From: JACOTV01 sp964579395
Lineage (GTDB): Bacteria > Patescibacteriota > Microgenomatia > UBA1406 > GWC2-37-13
Reading direction: 5' to 3'
NCBI GenBank assembly: GCA_964579395.1
Contig: CAZOFT010000009.1
Span: 3,222 to 67,221 of the forward strand
DNA: 64,000 nucleotides
Shown here: piece after piece, positions 51,038-59,737 of the stretch
Numbering within the stretch: the first letter of the stretch is position 1
Layout: each line of letters begins with the position of its first letter
Position numbers and translations under genes: made by a program
Notes under the pieces: generated by a model
What the model was told of the DNA's origin: nothing
Seen by the model: the letters and a program-made list of their open reading frames with translations, nothing else
The model's database searches: none

Positions 51038-54000
51038 ATGCCCCATTCTCTGAGGCGCTTTCTTTTTTCATTGCTCACCGGTTTTGTGCTGCTTGTTGCG
51101 GTGGGTTCTTCTGTTGCGTCTGCACAAGAATATATTGATATTCCGATCACCCCACAGCCCTGTAGTGGCGCCTGGGGATGTCCGACCGCCTTGCAAGATG
51201 CGTATGCTGAGCGAGGCGAAGCATGCGCAGTGAGCCTTGAGGATTTTCAAAACAATCCGGTCCAAAAGCACATCTGGATCGAAGACCCAGCAATTACAGC
51301 ACAGGGAAAAACCAATGAGCGAGCCCGCCAGTTCATATACTGGACACTAAACACGCAATCACTCGACTCGAGCCCGATCATCACCAATGTCTGGCGCATC
51401 TCAAGCAACATCACCTACTTTCTCATCGCGTTTGTTGCAGCAATCATGGGCGTCAGCCTGATCATAGGCCAACGAATTCGCTTCCAATCTAAACTGCAAG
51501 TATGGCCGATCATTTTCAAAATCGGTGCAATCTTGTTGTACGTGGCCCTTTCTGCCGCGATACTTCTATTTTTGGTTCAGATATCAGAAATTCTGATGAA
51601 GTTCTTTTTAGAGGCGGTCGGTGGTCGAGACTACTTTAACATCTACTTCTCCTCTGATCCGAACGAGTTTTTGAGTGTGTCGGCAGGCGGCACTCAGCCA
51701 ACCAATGCGGCTGCCAGTGGAAACAGCGAATACAACTACACACAGTTTGTCGGCTGCCGTGACCTCAATATCCGCGTCCAGGAAGGTGCGCAAGCGGAAA
51801 TTCTGCTTTTTAAAATAACAAATATCACCTATTACGTGATGGGAACCATGATACTGTTGCGCAAGATTCTTCTCTGGTTCATGATCTTTGTCGCGCCGTT
51901 TGCGGCTGTACTCATCCCGTTCACATTTGTGCGCAATGTTGCATGGATCTGGCTCGGCGTATTTCTGCAGTGGCTCTTTTACGGGCCGCTGTTTGCTATG
52001 TTCTTGAGTGCAACAGGCATCATATGGAAACAGGGCATACCGTTTTTGTTCAACTTCACCAAAGTCGATAAGCTCATCGGGTACGTGTATCCAACCGCTA
52101 TTAATATTACCTATGGCGGCCCGGCACAACACTTGAGCGCTCTCAACAACGGCAACTACGTCGATACATTTGCAGAGTACGTAATCACCCTCATCATGTT
52201 GTGGGCGTGCATCATATTCCCCTGGTGGCTCTTGCGTATTTTCCGCGATTACTGCTGTGACTATCTGATGGCCATGAAGAATATTCTCTTGAATATGTAT
52301 GATGAGATGCGTACTCCTCCCACCGGACCAACTCCGCCGGGCCAGGGACCCAAGCCGCAACCGGGTGCAGGAACCACCATCTCCAAGCTCACAGACCGTG
52401 TTACGCGCGAGATTCAGCAAGGACCGGAAAAGACATTTACGTTTACTTCTGAGCAAATCAAGCAGACCGAGACATCACAGATTCTCAAGAGCATGAATGT
52501 GCAGGCAACAAAGCTTACCGATATCGCTCGATTTGAAACCAATACCGTCGAGCGCGAACAGATGAACAAGACGATTCAGAGTCTCCAAAATCCGATGAAT
52601 GCAGAGACTCCTGCTCAAAGACAGAGCTTTATGACGGTCCGCACGGAGCTGTTCAATCGCGCACTCAAAGACGATAAGATCGCGCAAAAGACCCTCGCTT
52701 CTGTATCTAATTCGGTACTCGAGCAAAAACAGCAGCGCGTCCAGATAGCAAACTCTATCAAAAATACCACCAATCAACTTGCCAATCAGCCGGTTGAGCG
52801 CGCAATATCGATGCGCATTCAGGTGCCCGAGAGCACATTGAAGTCGATCAACAATTCGATCAAAGAAAAAGTCAGCCAGTCAGAATCGATTATAAAGACA
52901 GTGACGGAAAAGACTCAGGTTGCGCAGCCGGTGGTGCAGCAGATTTTCCAGACCTGGAACACCAACATCCAACAAACACCGACAAATATCGTCAACAACG
53001 TTACTAAAAACTCGACAGTTAACTCCCAACTAAACCAAACTGTGGCGGGTGACACAACCACGGTAAACAACATTTCGCAAACCACTTCAGTACCCCAGCA
53101 GCAAGTGCAGCAGATCCTGCAGTCGTTTACCAGCAGTCAGTCAAACTCACAAGCTGTCCAGAATGTGAGTCAGACCACCAATGTTGACAGTCAAAAAGTC
53201 CAAGACATCGTCAATCGATATGAAACGGTAAACACAAGCCAACAGCAAACAACCGTCAATAAAGAGCAGGTGTTTAACACCGTAAGCCAACAAACCGGCG
53301 CGCCAGTCACTACCGTTTCCAATATCGTCAATGCACATGAGACCAATAAAAACGCCACTGTACAGCAGATCAGTCAGCAAACGAATGCGAGCGAGCAGGT
53401 AGTGCAAAGCGTCATCAAAAGCTACGAAACAAACCAACAGGCCATGACCCAAAAGGCCGGTGACACCACGATCGTGGCGCAGACAATCGCCCAACAGACC
53501 GGCATGCCGATTAACACGGTACAAAACGTCATCAACACCTGGAAGCAGCAGGCAGTAACTACCGAAGAAAATAAGATTCACAACATCTCAGAGAGTACAC
53601 ATATCGACGAAAAGAAGGTGCAAAATGTTGTCGAGCAATTCCAGCAGGCAAAGCAGCAGCGTGTGAAAGCTGTCATCAAAGAGATTCATCAGGCAGCCAA
53701 AAAAGATAAGACTGTGGTCGCTGAAATCGCAAAGCAGCACAATGTGAAAGAACATGATGTGGAACAACTGCTTGAGGCGCAAGAAGCAACCGTCGCTACC
53801 CAGGAAAGCGAACCGGTTGAAAAGCGCATCACTCTTCCGCAGACGGTTTCGATTGAAGACTACGAAGAGGTAAAGAAGATGTGGATGAAACAATATCAGT
53901 CGGGCGAGATTCCCGCGACAGAAAATATGCAGGGACGCGACGAGTGGGTCAATCACGATATTGTCTTTATCACAAACACCCTCAACAAACTTACGAGCGA

Positions 54001-54487
54001 AGACCAGGAGATAAAAGAGGAAGGTCTAAGCGACGTTGGCTATATTCTTCCGATATTTATGATCAACAACTTCCAGGGAGATGAGCTGTTGGTTTATCTG
54101 AAAGCAAAGCTTGAAGCTGCAAAGAGTGTTGAGGAGATGCTGGAGCGCGAACAGGAGATCAAAGACAAGCTTGCTGCAAAGAGTGACGATCTGGTCGAAG
54201 TCGATGCTGCCAAGCCAAAGGAAGAGGAAAACACCATGACGCTCGAGCAGTCGCTTGAACTCCCCGGCGAAGAAGGTGAATCCGGTGAGCCAAAGGAACA
54301 GCCGTTTGGCGCAGATGAAAACAGCGAACAGACACCTGCTGAAGCAGGCGAAGAAACCGGCACGGAGCAAGGTCAAAGTTCTGTAGCCGATGATCTCGTT
54401 GCCAACCCTCCCCAAGCAGAGTCTCCAGCTCAAGAGGCAGCGGCTCCCATGCCAGGCACAGAAGAAGGCGAGAAACAACCCTCCTGA
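51038..54487 (+). CDS. VirB6/TrbL-like type IV secretion protein with repeat tail
   Basis: A 1149-residue protein. After a signal segment (ending S-V-A-S-A-Q) come about six membrane helices between residues 125 and 400, the VirB6-like pore region. Then follows a long polar Gln/Asn/Thr-rich part with at least six related units of about 35 residues (about 620-895). Each contains a variant of I-S-Q-Q-T-x-x-x-x-x-x-V-Q-x-V-I-x-x-Y-E-T, such as I-A-Q-Q-T-G-M-P-I-N-T-V-Q-N-V. The C-terminal 110 residues are acidic and Pro/Glu-rich. VirB6 forms part of the inner-membrane channel for DNA or protein transfer; the long tail is unusual. The tail's side of the membrane is not established. Confidence 0.8.
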   Translation: MPHSLRRFLFSLLTGFVLLVAVGSSVASAQEYIDIPITPQPCSGAWGCPTALQDAYAERGEACAVSLEDFQNNPVQKHIWIEDPAITAQGKTNERARQFIYWTLNTQSLDSSPIITNVWRISSNITYFLIAFVAAIMGVSLIIGQRIRFQSKLQVWPIIFKIGAILLYVALSAAILLFLVQISEILMKFFLEAVGGRDYFNIYFSSDPNEFLSVSAGGTQPTNAAASGNSEYNYTQFVGCRDLNIRVQEGAQAEILLFKITNITYYVMGTMILLRKILLWFMIFVAPFAAVLIPFTFVRNVAWIWLGVFLQWLFYGPLFAMFLSATGIIWKQGIPFLFNFTKVDKLIGYVYPTAINITYGGPAQHLSALNNGNYVDTFAEYVITLIMLWACIIFPWWLLRIFRDYCCDYLMAMKNILLNMYDEMRTPPTGPTPPGQGPKPQPGAGTTISKLTDRVTREIQQGPEKTFTFTSEQIKQTETSQILKSMNVQATKLTDIARFETNTVEREQMNKTIQSLQNPMNAETPAQRQSFMTVRTELFNRALKDDKIAQKTLASVSNSVLEQKQQRVQIANSIKNTTNQLANQPVERAISMRIQVPESTLKSINNSIKEKVSQSESIIKTVTEKTQVAQPVVQQIFQTWNTNIQQTPTNIVNNVTKNSTVNSQLNQTVAGDTTTVNNISQTTSVPQQQVQQILQSFTSSQSNSQAVQNVSQTTNVDSQKVQDIVNRYETVNTSQQQTTVNKEQVFNTVSQQTGAPVTTVSNIVNAHETNKNATVQQISQQTNASEQVVQSVIKSYETNQQAMTQKAGDTTIVAQTIAQQTGMPINTVQNVINTWKQQAVTTEENKIHNISESTHIDEKKVQNVVEQFQQAKQQRVKAVIKEIHQAAKKDKTVVAEIAKQHNVKEHDVEQLLEAQEATVATQESEPVEKRITLPQTVSIEDYEEVKKMWMKQYQSGEIPATENMQGRDEWVNHDIVFITNTLNKLTSEDQEIKEEGLSDVGYILPIFMINNFQGDELLVYLKAKLEAAKSVEEMLEREQEIKDKLAAKSDDLVEVDAAKPKEEENTMTLEQSLELPGEEGESGEPKEQPFGADENSEQTPAEAGEETGTEQGQSSVADDLVANPPQAESPAQEAAAPMPGTEEGEKQPS

Positions 54488-54521
54488 CACTCATTGATGA
54501 ACCATATTCTATAATGACCGC

Positions 54522-55958
54522 ATGCAGGATGATATAAAAGCAACGCTTCGCAAGAGACTAATGGTCACGCTGGTAGTGACTGCACTTGCGCTCCCCCTTT
54601 CGATAGGTCTTTTTGTCAGCTACTTTATATTGGGCACGTTTGCCAAGGCAAATATTCGCGTCGATGCCTCCCGGCCTGTTGCGGTACTTAAGGATAATTG
54701 GCGCGGCTTTGCCCAGGGCGGTGAGGAGATCGGAGTACGCATGATTCAGCCGGTCATCCCCCACATGAAGACACTGAACCCGCGCTATATCCGCATCGAC
54801 CATGTGTATGATTTTTATGATGTTGTAAAGCGTGATGGTGAAAACCGCTTGGTGTTCAACTGGGGTCAGCTTGATCAGACAGTGTGTGATATATATGCGA
54901 CAGGAGCAAAACCTTTTTTCTCACTCGGCTACATGCCGGCAACCATCTCCTCAGACGGCACCCCGATCGGTGCGCCCAACGACTGGAACGAGTGGGCGCA
55001 GACCGTACAGGCCACAATAGAGCGCTACAGTGGCCAGGAGACTGTTTTATGCGACGGACAGGTGCTCGGAGATAAGCTTAACGATATACATTATGAGGTG
55101 TGGAATGAGCCGGATCTTGAGCAGTTTGGAAAATGGAGTATTTATGGCGGTAATAAAAGCTATCTGAACCTCTATTACCACGCCGCCATGGGAGCACAAC
55201 GCGCGCAGTCTGTGCGAACTTTTGCTATCGGCGGGCCCTCGACAACTGCCCCCTACCGCAACTGGATGCAGACATTTATGCGCTATGTACAGCAAAATCG
55301 CCTTCGTATGGATTTTCTCTCCTGGCATAAATACAGCGATGACCCGAGCTCATATGGCCGCGATATCCAAGACACGCACAGCTGGCTTAATGCAGACGCG
55401 TATCCTTCTTACTACAATGTTCCGTTTATCGTGACTGAGTGGGGCATTGATTCTGCAGGAACCGAAGCCTACAATGGGCGCGTTGCGGCAGCACATGCAG
55501 TGGCTGTTGTAAAAGAGATGATTGCCAATCAGCTCCAGCTTGGATTGGCTTTTGAACCGGTCGACGGACCGCAATCACAGTTTGGCGTAATTGATCGAAG
55601 CGGAAAAACCAAACCGCGATACTACGCATTTAAGATGCTTGACGTGCTCAGCGGCGCACACGCATTGGGAGTCAGTGGAGAAACTGACCATATTCGCATT
55701 ATTGCCGCAAAACAACCGACCTCAGGCGAGGTGGCAATCATAGCGGCAAATTACGACACTGCAGGCAAGCATGAGGAAGAGGTTCCGATCACAATAGCGG
55801 GTCTTGCACCCGGCACATATCAAATCTTTACAACCACGCTCGGGCTTCCGAGGCGCGAAATAGAAGGCGCAACAATCTCAGGTGCAGAGGATGTGGTACG
55901 AAGCATTTACATGCTTCCGAATGACGTGGTGCTTATTGAAGCCATTCCGACTCAATAA
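54522..55958 (+). CDS. GH39-like glycoside hydrolase, membrane-anchored
   Basis: A 478-residue protein with one N-terminal membrane helix (about residues 12-34). The catalytic TIM barrel shows the acid/base Glu in V-W-N-E-P-D-L-E and the nucleophile Glu in V-T-E-W-G-I-D-S-A, the clan-A layout of GH39 beta-xylosidases and alpha-iduronidases. A beta-rich domain follows from about residue 395. Substrate sugar is unknown. TATAAT ends 6 nt before the ATG. It starts 34 bp after the VirB6-like gene, but its own -10 suggests separate transcription. Confidence 0.83.
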   Translation: MQDDIKATLRKRLMVTLVVTALALPLSIGLFVSYFILGTFAKANIRVDASRPVAVLKDNWRGFAQGGEEIGVRMIQPVIPHMKTLNPRYIRIDHVYDFYDVVKRDGENRLVFNWGQLDQTVCDIYATGAKPFFSLGYMPATISSDGTPIGAPNDWNEWAQTVQATIERYSGQETVLCDGQVLGDKLNDIHYEVWNEPDLEQFGKWSIYGGNKSYLNLYYHAAMGAQRAQSVRTFAIGGPSTTAPYRNWMQTFMRYVQQNRLRMDFLSWHKYSDDPSSYGRDIQDTHSWLNADAYPSYYNVPFIVTEWGIDSAGTEAYNGRVAAAHAVAVVKEMIANQLQLGLAFEPVDGPQSQFGVIDRSGKTKPRYYAFKMLDVLSGAHALGVSGETDHIRIIAAKQPTSGEVAIIAANYDTAGKHEEEVPITIAGLAPGTYQIFTTTLGLPRREIEGATISGAEDVVRSIYMLPNDVVLIEAIPTQ

Positions 55959-56347
55959 CGCTTGAGGTCTTCAAGGGGGATCTCCTGCCCGTCGTCAAGG
56001 CGCTGAATGACACCGTTTGGATGTACAATAACACCGTCTTTGGAGATTGAGGTGCCATCATCCAACTTTACTTCATCTTTTACTTCGACCGACTCACCGT
56101 TTCTCCACACAGACACTTTTCCGTCTTTGTATTCAACCGCATCCTGACGAACACCCTTTCCTTCTTTGAGCTCCATGACACTAACACTGATCATTGCCTT
56201 CACTTGCTCGATGTTGCGAAACAACATAAATTGAGAAACAGACAAAAGAAGCACGGACACAATCAGGATTATGATAAGCGCATTCTGATTATCAGACTGT
56301 GAAAATGATTGTTGCGTGGGGGTTGAGGTGGTTGTTTTTTTGGCCAT
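55952..56347 (-). CDS. Membrane-anchored protein with DUF6799-like repeats
   Basis: A 131-residue protein with a polar Ser/Thr/Gln-rich start, one membrane helix (about residues 25-45) and an outer part made of short beta strands with D-G-K-V-S-V-W-R-N-G-E and D-G-T-S-I-S-K-D-G-V-I-V, reminiscent of DUF6799 modules. Function unknown. It converges on the GH39-like gene, overlapping it by 7 nt. TACACT ends 7 nt before the start. Confidence 0.62.
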   Translation of the reverse strand: MAKKTTTSTPTQQSFSQSDNQNALIIILIVSVLLLSVSQFMLFRNIEQVKAMISVSVMELKEGKGVRQDAVEYKDGKVSVWRNGESVEVKDEVKLDDGTSISKDGVIVHPNGVIQRLDDGQEIPLEDLKRY

Positions 56348-56399
56348 GATGGTTAGTGTAAAGTAAATGACTAATAGTGATTATACATTAGTTTGATTT

Positions 56400-56846
56400 C
56401 TAAAAGGAAACGATGGAGCGAAGCTTTTCAAACAAGCTGGCGCGCTCCTCTTTCTGCTCATCCACCATGTCGCCATGGGTTCCACGAATCATATTCCATA
56501 ACGAGCGTCGTGATGACGCAGTTGCTTCCCGAAATTCTTTTCGCTGCTCAATAGATTCTTTTAAAATCATGCGTCGTTCTGCTGCATTTGTCGCGCCTTT
56601 CATATCTTCCCGAAATTCTTTTCGCATTTCGACACCTTCACTGGCTCGGTTTTTTCGAAACTCCTGCATTTGACCGCGTGCACCCTCCCGAAACTCCATC
56701 CGTTCTTGGCGTTGAATCTCATGCATTTCACCTCGATCATCACGCCACTGCATCATGTCATCTTTTACCGAATCTTCAGCATGTACGCGAAGCGCCACGG
56801 TGAGCAAAATGAAACCAATGGTCAAAGTGGATTTTATCTGTGACAT
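56400..56846 (-). CDS. Secreted charged helical protein
   Basis: A 148-residue protein with a signal peptide (about residues 1-23, ending V-H-A-E) and an Arg/Glu/Met-rich helical body of about 120 residues, likely a coiled coil. Recurrent F-R-E and M-x-E-F-R segments suggest internal repeats. No family is recognised; Spy/CpxP-type helical chaperones look broadly similar, but their conserved motifs are absent. TATAAT ends 8 nt before the ATG. Confidence 0.65.
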   Translation of the reverse strand: MSQIKSTLTIGFILLTVALRVHAEDSVKDDMMQWRDDRGEMHEIQRQERMEFREGARGQMQEFRKNRASEGVEMRKEFREDMKGATNAAERRMILKESIEQRKEFREATASSRRSLWNMIRGTHGDMVDEQKEERASLFEKLRSIVSF

Positions 56847-56945
56847 ATGCCCCCATTATATGATCAGTATCCAGCAAATTGCAAGAACACCCGCTTCAAT
56901 CAAGAGCCAGTATCCTCGACTCTCCCATCGGCTATACTAATGGGT

Positions 56946-57251
56946 ATGATTCATCAAGTACGTTTGCAAGTGATTGGCTCGGTAATTGGCGTCGGGTTTC
57001 GCGCATGGTGTCGCATCCAGGCACGCGAGCACCATGTCACAGGATGGGTGCGCAATAATGAAGACCGTGATGATGTATTTGGTCCGCAAGGAGGCGTAGA
57101 GATAGTGGCACAGGCGGAAGAAGCGGACTTGATGGCGTTTATAGAAGAGATTAAAAAAGGCTCACCGATCGCACGCGTTCAGGAAGTACTTATAAATCCT
57201 GAGGTTCCCAAGCAAAAGTTTGATGAGTTCGTGATAAAACGCACCGTTTAA
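56946..57251 (+). CDS. acyP: Acylphosphatase
   Basis: A 101-residue enzyme that hydrolyses acyl phosphates. The catalytic Arg is in G-V-G-F-R-A-W and the Asn in G-W-V-R-N-N-E, both canonical. Of two in-frame ATGs (56940 and 56946), the second is chosen because TATACT (56933-56938) ends 7 nt before it but only 1 nt before the other. It converges on murD, with stop codons overlapping by 4 nt. Confidence 0.93.
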   Translation: MIHQVRLQVIGSVIGVGFRAWCRIQAREHHVTGWVRNNEDRDDVFGPQGGVEIVAQAEEADLMAFIEEIKKGSPIARVQEVLINPEVPKQKFDEFVIKRTV

Positions 57252-58555
57252 AGAGCTGTCACTGCCTCTTTATACTTCGCTCCCCGTTCTTTGTAGTTTT
57301 CAAACATGTCAAAACTAGCACAGGCGGGAGACAACAAAACCACGTCGCCGGATTTGGCCAATGTGCGCGCTGCATGCACAATTTCTTCCATATCAGAAAG
57401 CCCCTCGACATACGGCGTTTGTGGTTTGTATCCGGCCTCAGTAAGCGCTTCTTTTATACGCTTCCACTCGCGGCCGATTCCGATGATACCGCGGATTGAA
57501 TCCGCTGAAGCAGTTATTGTGTTGGCTAACTCATTGAAATCACTTTGCTTTTCGGATCCTCCCAAGATAAGAACTTTCGGCTCAGCAAAGGCAGTAATGG
57601 CAGCGATCGCTGTTTCAGGAACGGTCGAAAATGAGTCGTTGTAGTACTGGACGCCACCAAGCTCCCGCACCGGTTCGATGCGATGCTCAAGGCCCACAAA
57701 GGTAGAAGTGGCTTTTTGAATCTGCGCATGGGTGACTCCAGCCACATACGCTGCTGCCGCGGCTGCACAGACATTTTCCCAGTTGTGCTGTCCGGGGAGG
57801 AGGATCGTGTCAGTTCCCATCATGGTCGACTGCATGCCGCCATCTGACAGCACCACGTCGCCATCTTCGATATACACGCCTGTTTCCACCGGGTGACGGG
57901 CCGAGACCTCATAGGGTTCGGCCTCACTTTGCTTGGCAATCAAGACGCTATTAGCGTAGTCGCTGTTGTAGATCACAAAATCTTCATCCGTTTGAAAAGC
58001 AACAAGCGGAGCTTTTGCATTGACATACTCTTCTTTTGAGTGGTGCCAATCCATGTGCTCGCTGGTCACCATGAGCACCACGGCAATATGCGGACTTACC
58101 GTCAGATCCATCAGCTGAAAACTACTCAGCTCCAACACCACCCATGATTCTGCGGTGAGACTATCGATAAAATCCAAAGGCGGCGTACCGATATTGCCAC
58201 CCAGGTAAGCATCACGGTAGGAGGCGCGGAGCATTTCATAAATGAGCGTCGATGTGGTGCCTTTTCCTTTTGTGCCCGTTACCCCGATGATGTTTTTTGT
58301 GGGAGAGTTTGCAAAAAATAGTTTTGTTGCAGAAGTGATCTCCACTCCATTTTTAGCTGCCTCAACAAGATGCGGGTGATCGGGACGAATGCCCGGTGAG
58401 CGCACAACAAGCTGATATGCAGCCAATGTGTCAATATCATCTGTTGAATCATAGAGGTGAACATCAGCTCCGTGCTTGAGCAAATAGGTCTGAGCGCTTT
58501 TTCCTTCAACACCAGATCCGATGACAGCTATGCGACGGTTTTGCAGTGGAATCAT
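57248..58555 (-). CDS. murD: UDP-N-acetylmuramoylalanine-D-glutamate ligase
   Basis: A 435-residue Mur ligase that adds D-glutamate to UDP-MurNAc-L-Ala in peptidoglycan synthesis. The N-terminal Rossmann domain is V-I-G-S-G-V-E-G-K-S, the ATP loop is G-V-T-G-T-K-G-K-G-T-T, and E-L-S-S-F-Q-L and the C-terminal L-S-P-A-C-A-S-F-D are specific to MurD. The length is normal. It lies apart from any other cell-wall gene here. TACAAT ends 6 nt before the start codon. Confidence 0.95.
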   Translation of the reverse strand: MIPLQNRRIAVIGSGVEGKSAQTYLLKHGADVHLYDSTDDIDTLAAYQLVVRSPGIRPDHPHLVEAAKNGVEITSATKLFFANSPTKNIIGVTGTKGKGTTSTLIYEMLRASYRDAYLGGNIGTPPLDFIDSLTAESWVVLELSSFQLMDLTVSPHIAVVLMVTSEHMDWHHSKEEYVNAKAPLVAFQTDEDFVIYNSDYANSVLIAKQSEAEPYEVSARHPVETGVYIEDGDVVLSDGGMQSTMMGTDTILLPGQHNWENVCAAAAAAYVAGVTHAQIQKATSTFVGLEHRIEPVRELGGVQYYNDSFSTVPETAIAAITAFAEPKVLILGGSEKQSDFNELANTITASADSIRGIIGIGREWKRIKEALTEAGYKPQTPYVEGLSDMEEIVHAARTLAKSGDVVLLSPACASFDMFENYKERGAKYKEAVTAL

Positions 58556-58671
58556 GCTGATATTGTAGCAAATCCATTGCTATAACAAGCCCAAACTGGT
58601 ACAATACTACTTGGCGTCAGCTCGTGTTTTGCCTGGATCTTGTATTCTCGCGAGTCTACCTGTTGGCGCCA

Positions 58672-58745
58672 GGGTCCCTAGCTCAACTGGTTAGAGCAGT
58701 AGCCTTTTAAGCTATTGGTTCTGGGTTCGAGTCCCAGGGGACTCA
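58672..58745 (+). tRNA. tRNA-Lys (TTT)
   Basis: A full 74-nt cloverleaf: GGGTCCC pairs with GGGACTC, the D stem is GCTC/GAGC, the anticodon loop CTTTTAA holds TTT, and the T arm is CTGGG-TTCGAGT-CCCAG. The discriminator is A and CCA is not directly encoded. Confidence 0.95.
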
Positions 58746-58751
58746 CACCAC

Positions 58752-58778
58752 AGCCCCGCTTTACCGCGGGGCTTTTTT
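58752..58778 (+). terminator. Intrinsic terminator after tRNA-Lys
   Basis: AGCCCCGC pairs with GCGGGGCT around a 6-base loop, followed by six T residues. It lies 6 bp past the tRNA. Confidence 0.92.
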
Positions 58779-58828
58779 GTCATGCATTTTGTCATGCAGG
58801 CAACTAGATTTATATATAGAATAGTGGT

Positions 58829-59353
58829 ATGGCCTATCTTACTATCGACAAGCAAAAAGAGATCGACAGAAAAATTGAAGACCTACAGCTTCGACTGGGC
58901 GCATCTTATCCTGACACAAACATTGTTTCGATAATTAATTCTCTCGGAATAGATGTATACGAAGTAGATTTTGAAGGAAGAGAAGACATAAATGCAATGC
59001 TTGTCTACAAAGACTCTGACAATAGCGATAAGCCGACAATCTATATAAAAAACGGCCTTCCGCCTACAAGGAAAACTTTCACGTTGGCACATGAGCTTGG
59101 ACACTATCTATTACATAAAAAAGATGGCGTAAAGTTTCGTATAGATCGAATTGACTACTCTAGTAATTCAAATGACGTGCTGGAAGAGATTGAAGCAAAC
59201 TACTTCGCAGCTTCTTTCCTGGTAAACAAAGAGCTTTTACAGAAATTAATAAGTTACTTCGGACCAAACTTAGATTACATAGCCAAATATTTTGGCGTCT
59301 CTAAGGAAGTTATTCAAAATAGAGTTAAATGGATGAAGATGAACAAAATATAA
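58829..59353 (+). CDS. ImmA/IrrE-family metallopeptidase
   Basis: A 174-residue zinc peptidase. The metal site is L-A-H-E-L-G-H-Y-L-L-H (HExxH), with the third ligand probably Glu in E-I-E-A-N-Y-F-A-A-S-F-L. Family members cut repressors to start phage or mobile-element responses, and others act in toxin-antitoxin and defence pairs. It overlaps the next membrane gene by 25 nt and lies just past tRNA-Lys and its terminator, a common place for accessory insertions. TAGAAT ends 6 nt before the ATG. No Xre-type repressor partner is visible. Confidence 0.88.
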   Translation: MAYLTIDKQKEIDRKIEDLQLRLGASYPDTNIVSIINSLGIDVYEVDFEGREDINAMLVYKDSDNSDKPTIYIKNGLPPTRKTFTLAHELGHYLLHKKDGVKFRIDRIDYSSNSNDVLEEIEANYFAASFLVNKELLQKLISYFGPNLDYIAKYFGVSKEVIQNRVKWMKMNKI

Positions 59354-59706
59354 AACCTACACTTGCCAACAAAACTATGTTGGAACCCGCAGAAGTGGAG
59401 AGCAGTGAATCCGCAACTGTTCGCCGAGAAATAGGAAAGGGGCTGGAAGACCTTTTGAAGGAGCGAAAACAACAAAGAGGGCATATGTTGTTATTTGCGT
59501 GTGCTTTAGCCGGCTCTTCCTTTGCTTTGTTGTCTCTCATTGCGGTTGCGCAAGGTGTCATGAGAATTTGGAGCCCAAATTATGAAGTTATTGACGGCGA
59601 GACGTTCAAATACTTAATTATTGGGGTTTTTGGACAGACTATCAGCGTCATTTTTGTAATCGTCAAGGCACTTTGGGATGATGGTGAGTATTTGAAAAAG
59701 ATGTAG
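59329..59706 (+). CDS. Two-helix membrane protein paired with the ImmA/IrrE peptidase
   Basis: A 125-residue protein with an acidic, Glu-rich cytoplasmic start, then two membrane helices (about residues 52-76 and 91-113). The start overlaps the peptidase stop by 25 nt, so the two are translationally coupled. No family is recognised. The arrangement, with a protease and a membrane protein of unknown effect, resembles small defence or abortive-infection pairs, but nothing in the sequence proves that. Confidence 0.72.
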   Translation: MDEDEQNIKPTLANKTMLEPAEVESSESATVRREIGKGLEDLLKERKQQRGHMLLFACALAGSSFALLSLIAVAQGVMRIWSPNYEVIDGETFKYLIIGVFGQTISVIFVIVKALWDDGEYLKKM

Positions 59707-59737
59707 ACATTTTCTCTGACTGTTTCGGTTTAATTAT

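Noticed and set aside
51608..54494. Long reverse-strand open frames opposite the VirB6-like gene
   Set aside because: Compositionally odd products (Leu/Asp/His-rich) mirroring the Gln-rich repeats; no starts with -10 boxes and no recognised domains.
58643..58648. TATTCT as the tRNA-Lys promoter -10
   Set aside because: No -35 at normal spacing; another candidate (TACAAT at 58600-58605) exists, so neither is supported enough to list.
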